NCBI RefSeq assembly: GCF_002999335.1 | Contig: NW_020312155.1 | Coordinates: 1-62,663, forward strand | DNA from: Cyclospora cayetanensis | Taxonomy: Eukaryota > Apicomplexa > Conoidasida > Eucoccidiorida > Eimeriidae | DNA length: 62,663 nucleotides | Reading direction: 5' to 3' | Shown: positions 56,401 to 62,663 of the stretch, one piece after another | How the letters are laid out: each line of letters opens with the position of its first letter | Position numbering within the stretch: position 1 is the first letter of the stretch | The notes under the pieces: model-generated | The model's input: only the letters and a program-made list of their open reading frames with translations | What the model was told of the DNA's origin: nothing | Database searches by the model: none | Translations under genes and position numbers: made by a program

Positions 56401-57100
56401 ATTGACACAGCTTAATTTTTATCGGTGATAATTGTGACGTTAGTCCTTGCACTTACATTTGTGCGCTTGCACTCTCAGCTATGGTGTCTTATTTATTCCT
56501 CCGTATGGCTGTTTTGGGATATTGAAGTTGACTATACTGCCTGCACCAGCTGTATTACCATGCAGAAGCTGCTATAAATAGCGTGGAGGCCGACTAGTCT
56601 CAATTTGATTCCCTTAATACATCTCACCTGTTTTCTAGTTTTCTTGGAGCAGGAGGCACCAGCCGACGACAGCGCGCCATCGCACTGCCTCGGTCATGCT
56701 GGTTTGGCCACTCGTTCGCTATTGAGCAGTGCGTGTGTCTTTCTTCCTGTCAAAATTCTCAACCATTGGATACACGCGCTGGTTTTTGGAATAAAAGCCT
56801 TTGCTTTTTGTGGGCCTGGTGAGTGACCACAGAGTGAGGACTCTTTTGGTGCCCTGCATGGAGTTGGTGTCAACGGACGGGTAGAGAACACACTGGGGCG
56901 TCTTTGAAATGGGTGAGGAAAGATGCATCCGGATAAGCTGCACACAACACTGTCAGACTATATTTACTCGAGAGCGGACTGATTCTTTTTCCTCCTTGTA
57001 TACCCTATGTATTACGGAGTATTATTCTTAAAACTCCAGAAGACGCAGCGTTGTATGCGTTTGAGCTAGATGCTATGGGCAGCTAACTGCGGATGCTCGG
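53440..57100 (+). mobile_element. Decayed Ty3/gypsy-type LTR retrotransposon, plus orientation, reverse transcriptase missing
   Basis: LTR-like ends: about 53,450-54,120 (ending agctgtgaatgctcg) and about 56,430-57,090 (ending with a diverged form). Between them, in broken plus-strand frames: a retropepsin-like HINGQELRELLDNGCEV at 54870-54929, followed by a stop; a linker of the type that precedes RT (QEEYADALNIGEPSTGSPPAG) near 55,430-55,500; an integrase zinc-binding-like LRSAILGKAHDYIGKAHT at about 55,799-55,852; and the start of the integrase core (VDFVGGLLEVKSLGSTYVF) at 55995-56052, ending in TGA near 56,087. No reverse transcriptase or RNase H lies between linker and integrase, so over 1 kb is deleted. 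Several stops and frame changes show that it is inactive. Confidence 0.65.
56573..56580 (+). promoter_or_regulatory. TATA-like box in the LTR-like segment
   Basis: tataaata occurs within the LTR-like block, where an LTR promoter would be expected. The corresponding place in the 49-kb copy has ctatatatg. Function is inferred from position only. Confidence 0.3.
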
Positions 57101-57857
57101 AACGCTCGGAGGATGCATCAATGCGCCTCCTAGCTGTCTTCTCTCCTTGTTTGAGAACATCTAAGTTGCGCTGGGAATGGAAATCAGGAAGCCCAAATCA
57201 AAAACACTCAACGTACGTCGCATCGAATTGTGTGGCTGGAATGGTCTCCCTACGGGGAGCACAACATAATCTATTAATCCAAGGCTTTTAGGCTTCTAAA
57301 CATCCAGAAAAACCTGCCGAGCATCCTGCTTTAGCTAAGCCCCAATCTGTTATTCAAGTTTTGTGGTTTTTGCATGCGTTCGCAGTTCCGGACATGGCGC
57401 AACTTCTCGTAATTTCAGCAGATGGGCTGTTGGGAGGCTGTTTGGGCTGGCTAGGAGTGCCGGCTTGCTCTGCCTTTTGAACTTTTCTTCCGCCTTCGAC
57501 TTTGGGCTATAGCCAGTTGCCAAGGCTGTGATACCCGCAGATTATAAATCCCGATTCAGGTCTTTTTTCGGTCAAAGGTGCTGGGTGGTGCACAGTTGCG
57601 CTGTATACTTCAACTCGTTTATTATTTTGAAGACGTCCCACTGGTCAGTTTTGATCGTAGTCGGTATGCATCCTGCGACCACCTGTGGTAACCCTCCAAG
57701 TAGACTCAAGTTAGACCACTGATTAGGGACCTGTTCGTATACGTTATGTTGTACGAATGGTTGCATACTTCTTGATGTATACATCTATTGACACATTGCT
57801 CTTTATGTGCTTTTCCAGTTATCCCAATGCTTGCTGTTGAGCAGAGATCGGCATAAA
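57101..57857. other. Transposon-flanking DNA
   Basis: No coding signal identified; lies between the LTR-like end and an oppositely oriented gag fragment. Confidence 0.35.
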
Positions 57858-58130
57858 CTAATGTGACATGGACAGTGTGAAGGTTTGAAATGTAGTAATC
57901 CTCTCAGGCCGACGACCTCTGCATGAATCGAGCAACCATTGAAGTGCTTCTCCGTCTAATAGATGCGCCACAAGGAGCAACTCATTTTCATCTTCTGGGC
58001 ACAAAGTGAGATGCATCCCCCAACCGGCGGCCAGAACTTTCGAGTACTTGCAGAACCCTACTGCTGTCGTGCTATTACGCCAGCATAACCTTATCGAGGC
58101 ATCTGTGCACCTTCTATAGGGAGGCATATC

Positions 58131-58161
<31 letters not shown>

Positions 58162-58232
58162 CCAGGTGTGGAGCTATTGAGTTCACAGCATCTTGTAGGC
58201 CGGCCTCTGCTACCCCAATACTCGTTGCGCAA
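57858..58232 (-). mobile_element. Ty3/gypsy-type gag remnant, copy 2
   Basis: The minus-strand frame contains DENELLLVAHLLDGEALQWL, which matches the gag core pattern (A-x-x-L-x-G-x-A-x-x-W) of Ty3/gypsy elements. It is on the opposite strand from the pol remnants at 54.9-56.1 kb, so it belongs to a different insertion or an inverted piece. No intact full-length frame surrounds it. Confidence 0.55.
58133..58160. repeat. (TA)n microsatellite
   Basis: About 13 TA dinucleotides. Confidence 0.95.
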
Positions 58233-58350
58233 GTGTCAACATCCACAGCTAGAAAGCGGTTTTCCCGTTGCCGTTGCCAACAAAATCAAACAACTGAATC
58301 ATTAAATGACACCACCGAAACCCGACAACTGTTGCAGGTCATCCAGACAC

Positions 58351-58383
58351 CCCATTGGATCCACAATCAGTGGATCCAATGGG
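58351..58383. repeat. 14-bp perfect inverted repeat
   Basis: Arms 58351-58364 and 58370-58383 are exact complements with loop aatca. Lies in transposon-derived DNA next to the gag remnant. Confidence 0.9.
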
Positions 58384-59294
58384 AAACAGCTGCATTGAAC
58401 CACGCCCAGCTAATGCCTGTAGCGCTCCATCTAATATGGCCGACGGCAGACAACTAGCTCCAACTCGATAGAAACTTGGTAGAAAGTTACAAAGTGAGTA
58501 TTGGAAATCCTCCCTGCTCAACCCCACCCCTTTACAGTTCTCGACATGGGGGAGCCAGCACAGCTAGGTGCGTGTTACTCCACCCGTGAAGCACTTCGAT
58601 CATTCACCGCTAGTTGCACATCGCATTCAGTGCATACATGGGCACAAAACACTGCGTTTTCTTTGTCCAGCTGGTGACGCTCTTCAATAAACAAGCTATC
58701 CGAGCAGACAATCCAGCAAGTCAATTCTATATTGTTCCTTATTCAGATAAACCCAGTAAAGGTGGAAATATCTTTTGTGCAGCTTGGCCCGCTACAGCGA
58801 CCACGAAATGCAACGTCCTGAATAAATACATGCAAAAGACACCACTGTGGGAGGTTTGTCCCTGCAGCTTACCTTAAGGGCGCCGTTGTTTGTGCTGTAG
58901 CAGCAGTTGCAGCTTCAGTAAAATTTCCCCCCGCCCCCCGCAACAACGCACCACTGGGAACTGCGGCACTACCGACGACAGCCGCAGGCATGCGATGGAC
59001 TCGGAAACTACACACTTTGTTGCTCGTCCATACTGCTGCAATTAAGCGAGCTACCCGCAACCAAGTGTGGCAACAACGCATCAGGTGGTCTCGTTCAAAC
59101 TGCTGTTGCCTACATACGCAGCAGCGAACCACCGCACAGGGCGGCTGCTGGCAGTCGGCAAAAGGAGCTACACAAGCTGAGGGCTCCTAGCAAAAGGTAG
59201 CAGCACACACTGAGTTGCGACAGCGTTACCCTGCAGAACCAGCAGTAGGAGTAGCCTCAACGGACCTATCGGCAGAGGCATGCCCCGGTTTTTT
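58384..59294. other. Intergenic, 3' flank of GPN3
   Basis: No gene recognised. CAG/GCA clusters reappear from about 58,890, marking the end of the transposon-rich, triplet-poor segment. Confidence 0.4.
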
Positions 59295-60794
59295 TTATTC
59301 TTGCTGGTAGTCGTAATCCATTCTCGGTTCTTCCTCCTCATCTGCCTGCAGCGTGCTCCTCAACAAAGCACCCAAGCTGGTAATGGCGTTTTCATTAAGA
59401 ATGTTTAGCGGGAAGAAGGATACGAGGCCGAACTCCTCCAGGACAGAAGCAAACGCGCGGTGCAGCTCTTGGTAACGTGCCGGCATGTTCTCCTGCATTC
59501 CAACAACCAGAGTGCCGAGATACAACCTGAGAGCCTGTGTTGAAGTAGAAATTTCGCCTAGCATCATTATTGCAAGTTGCTAGACGCGTATACTTTTCAG
59601 GCATATTCAGAAATAAAGCGATTTATTGCCCCTTGGAGATGCTTTTGAATTTGCCGAATTTTAAATTGTCGCACAAATTTTGGGTGACCAATATCCAGAT
59701 GCTCGAGCATCACCGTCAAAGTAGCCGTTCACGCACTAAGCTACTGCACCGAAGCCAACCCAGCGCGGAAGAGACTCCAAGACCACTAGCGGCGCCCGCA
59801 ACGAAATAGCAAAAGAAGCAGCAGCAGCAAATGCAACAACAATCTCAAGGTTACCAGCAGCAGGGGCGCTTACGTCGAGCTCTTCCACGATATCTTGCAC
59901 GTCCTTGGCTAGCAGCTGCTCGACAACGACATCTTCTTCTGTCTCGTCGGCATCGGCGTCTTCGATCCTCTGACCAAACGGTGAAGAGTCGAGCCACCTC
60001 CCAGCCCAGTGGCTGCCCCACTTCCCTTCCTCTTCATCACTGCTTCCACTATGCTCTTCTTCCGAGTCGTCCCTGCTGCTGGCAGTGCTGAGCTTCCGAG
60101 GCTGCCGGCAACTTCTCGGCTCTTCCACCACACCAGTTGCTGCACTGTCTTGACTCGGTCCGGCTGCCAGTGGTGGCTCAGCCGAGTGGTGGGAGATGTT
60201 CTCCGGGGTGGTGCTCTCTCTCTTGCGTCTGCGGGCTTTTCTAGTGATGTTTACTTTTGCGACCAAATCACATTTCGTGAAGATGTTGACGTGGGGAAGC
60301 TCGAAGAAGAGCATCGCGTTTAGGGCGAGGAGAGAACCGCTGATCGACTTGGCGGGATCAGAAAAAAAGGTAATGTCTAGGCAGTAGGCAACGCAGAGCC
60401 GGAGGCCTTGTCTTTCCAAGTAGCTGAAGATGTGTCTAAAGGCGTCCAGGTGTATATAGAGCTCAATCTGGCCGGGGAGGTCAAACAAAAGCAAGTCATC
60501 TTCACAGGTTGTCAAGATCTTTTCCTCCAGCCATTCCTTGTTCTTTTCTAGATACTCAATACAGAAAACTAGGGAACCGTTAGGGCCCAAGTGCAGTTCT
60601 TCTGCCGCCTCGTCCGCCGAGATGAGCTCCCTTATGTCAATATCAGGCTCGTAAGGCATATACTCGGCTGCCGGATCCAAGTTTATGCACACCACACGGT
60701 GTCTAGACACCTCGTACTGCTGCTGCAATGTGTAGCACAAGGTGCTCTTCCCACATCCAGCGGGTCCCATGATCAAAACGCCATGGCGCACCAT
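59295..60794 (-). CDS. GPN3: GPN-loop GTPase 3
   Basis: Two minus-strand exons: 60794-59874 (donor GAC|GTAAGC) and 59492-59295 (acceptor gaatgcag), phase 0, giving 372 residues. P-loop GPAGCGKST (10-18), INLDPAAEYMPYEPDIDIREL, the defining GPN motif at 70-72 (LGPNGSLVF), DLPGQIELY (105-113), and TKCDL (173-177) for guanine recognition. The short N-terminus and the sequence around DIRELI and the GPN motif favour GPN3 over GPN1 or GPN2. GPN proteins act in assembly and nuclear import of RNA polymerase II. Between the TKCDL motif and the C-terminal block (FGLVSFFPLNI) there is an insertion of about 110 residues, first basic (RKARRRKRE) then Ser/Glu/Asp-rich, not found in the roughly 280-residue human protein. 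The ORF-initial ATG matches the family start. Confidence 0.94.
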
Positions 60795-62254
60795 CTTCGT
60801 TCCTTTTGTTGGTGCTGCTACTGCTGCGTCTGCTACTTCTACTCGGCGTGAGGAGGTAGGCGAGCGGAGAATACGGCCCTTTAACCTCGCGTGCTTTCCC
60901 GCAACCAGAGCCGCGCGTTCAAGATTACCGCCTAAATATTATTTTGCCGGCTTCGGACTCCCAGTCCTCTCGTTCATCGCACGCCTGATACACTGTCATG
61001 CCGAACTCCCAAACGGCGCGTAAAGCGGCTTACCGCTGCCTCCCGACTCCAAATATCCCGTATGCATGACCTTCGCACCGAATTCCACTTCATGCGGGCT
61101 GAGAGCAGCTGCCGCTGCAATTCCTTTCTCTTGCTGCAGCAAGTGACTGCTGCTGCTGCCTCCGCAGTCCTCGCGCATGCAGAAACACTGAAGAACACGT
61201 CCTGTTGGAGGAGAGACTTAGACGAGTCGGCTGTCAGCAGAATGGTCCCTGACTTAGCAGGGGAAGAAGAAACTCGGAATTTCGATTGTTGCCAGAAGGC
61301 CTCCCGTTTCGAAGGCTTGTCAAGCCCCTGGAGGGCCCCATGCTCCCGACAGAACACAGGGCAGGAAGCAGCACAAAAAGCGGCGTAACAACGACACATG
61401 CACCTTCGTGTTACACAGTGCTTTTACCAGGGAGTTCGCCTATTCTCTGGGAGATTGAATTCGCCGTGGGCTCTGTTCATCTTTCCTCTGGTGGGTGTCC
61501 TCAGCGAGGGCCCCCCTTTCCCATCCGTTGAAACTGCTAGTCCTATGCCTGAATCCGCATTTCTTCTCACTCTCGTGTATTTGTACTCCGAAATCAGATT
61601 TCTAGACTTCTTTGGCTGCAGAAGCAGCCAAACAAATCCACCGTAGCAAGTCCAAGGCCTCCCCCTGCCCCCACAGGCTCGCCCCCTACCCTACAACCCA
61701 GGCCTGTGGTAGTTCCGCAGGTATTAGAGGCTGCGACAAAAACCAGAGTTCTTTTAACGAATGCTGCTGAATTCTAACTCGCTTAGAGCAGCGGCGGGGA
61801 GCTTTCCTGGCGGTCCAAGGGGCTGTAGCCTGCTTCTCACAAGTGCACGGGCTTCCCTGCGGGTGTCGCGACACCCATGCTATGTAGCAGAGCGAGCTCA
61901 TCGCAAATCTCGAGGTTCCTAGACGCCTCTGCGTCGTGTGGCTGCTCGTGTGACTCTCAGCTTGTTCTTCTTCCTCGTTAGGGCCAATTCTCTGGAATTT
62001 TCTCCCAATGGCAGCCTCAGCATCAGACATCTTCCGTTGCGGGCGTGGCTCCTCACCCTGCTGGGGACCTCCGGAAACTCCAACCACCAGGGCAGATGAG
62101 GAGCAGCTGCAGGAGGCCTCTTTGCTGGAAGTTCTGCCCTTCGATCTGAACCTCAAATCCTCCCTCTTCTCCCAACAACTCTTCCGCTGCTGCGATTTCA
62201 CCTTCAACAGCGTGAGCTTGCGTTGGGAAGGACGGCGTGTGTTGTGCAGCAGTT
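60795..62254. other. Upstream of GPN3; possible short exons on either strand
   Basis: A plus-strand frame at 61062-61388 (MHDLRTEFHFMRAE, later DLDESAVSRMVPDLAGEEE) and a minus-strand frame at about 62,290-61,690 (KMSDAEAAIGRKFQRIGPNEE) have some coding character, but neither could be recognised or joined to other exons. The GPN3 promoter is expected just above 60,794. Confidence 0.3.
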
Positions 62255-62663
62255 GGAGTTTAAGGTGTAGCCTTTGTAATGTGTATTGATTGGGGTGTAA
62301 GGTGTGGCCTTTGTAATGTGTATTGATTGGGGTGTAAGGTGTAGCCTTTGTAATGTGTATTGATTGGGGTGTAAGGTGTGGCCTTTGTAATGTGTATTGA
62401 TTGGGGTGTAAGGTGTAGCCTTTGTAATGTGTATTAATTGGGGTGTAAGGTGTGGCCTTTGTAATGTGTATTAATTGGGGTGTAAGGTGTAGCCTTTGCA
62501 ATGTGTATTAATTGGGGTGTAAGGTGTAGCCTTTGCAATGTGTATTGATTGGGGTGTAAGGTGTGGCCTTTGTAATGTGTATTGATTGGGGTGTAAGGTG
62601 TAGCCTTTGTAATGTGTATTAATTGGGGTGTAAGGTGTGGCCTTTGTAATGTGTATTAATTGG
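62255..62663. repeat. 37-bp minisatellite, about 11 copies, running off the window
   Basis: Tandem units of 37 bp around ggggtgtaaggtgtggcctt. The variant position tagcc/tggcc alternates from unit to unit over most of the array, and a second site (ttgatt/ttaatt) changes in blocks. All three minus-strand frames stay open through it, so a long frame there is no evidence of a gene. Confidence 0.95.

Noticed and set aside
61686..62501. 271-codon minus-strand frame entering the 37-bp minisatellite
   Set aside because: The N-terminal half is pure minisatellite, open in all frames; the remainder has no recognised relative, so it is not called as a gene.
62255..62663. CRISPR-like array
   Set aside because: Units are contiguous with no unique spacers, and the host is a eukaryote; it is a minisatellite.

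Overview
The window reads as nuclear DNA of an apicomplexan coccidian, most probably an Eimeria species. The grounds are genes cut into many short exons by introns of roughly 100-800 bp, dense CAG/CTG triplet tracts that run through introns, intergenic DNA and exons alike (polyglutamine, polyalanine and polyserine runs), a coccidian-type fusion of a dehydrogenase with two sterol-carrier domains, two rhoptry-kinase-like secreted proteins, and decayed Ty3/gypsy-type retrotransposons. The species was not determined.

Layout. 0.4-1.9 kb (minus): Ser/Ala-rich protein with MORN-like motifs. 4.26-8.42 kb (plus): complete ten-exon gene for a D-3-hydroxyacyl-CoA dehydrogenase/17-beta-HSD4-like enzyme fused to two SCP2 domains and ending in SKL. 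9.08-10.06 kb (minus): ribosomal protein eL29 in three exons. 10.86-11.96 kb and 24.16-25.26 kb: two nearly identical 1.1-kb direct repeats. 12.1-12.4 kb (minus): decayed retrotransposon integrase tail. 14.6-16.75 kb (plus): six-exon NFU1 iron-sulfur scaffold. 18.4-23.9 kb: CAG-rich segment with unidentified plus-strand exons. 25.3-29.2 kb: repeat-poor segment with retroelement debris and unidentified exon candidates. 30.06-37.15 kb (minus): GPAA1 (GAA1), subunit of the GPI transamidase, its introns filled with mini- and microsatellites. 37.5-40.6 kb (plus): unidentified multi-exon gene candidate. 41.7-43.2 and 50.96-52.75 kb (minus): two paralogous rhoptry-kinase-like proteins separated and flanked by LTR-retrotransposon remains. 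53.4-58.5 kb: decayed LTR retrotransposon(s). 59.3-60.8 kb (minus): GPN3 GTPase in two exons. 62.25 kb to the end: a 37-bp minisatellite.

The genes do not form one pathway. Housekeeping genes (fatty-acid/sterol metabolism, ribosome, Fe-S assembly, GPI anchoring, RNA polymerase II assembly) sit in or beside repeat-rich segments, while the two putative host-interaction kinases sit in a transposon-rich, triplet-poor segment. This alternation resembles the repeat-rich/repeat-poor chromosome segmentation described for Eimeria tenella.

Exon boundaries were placed by hand from reading-frame continuity, splice signals and family resemblance. They hold phase throughout for the SDR-SCP2 gene, eL29, NFU1 and GPN3 and for the last five exons of GPAA1, but remain predictions.
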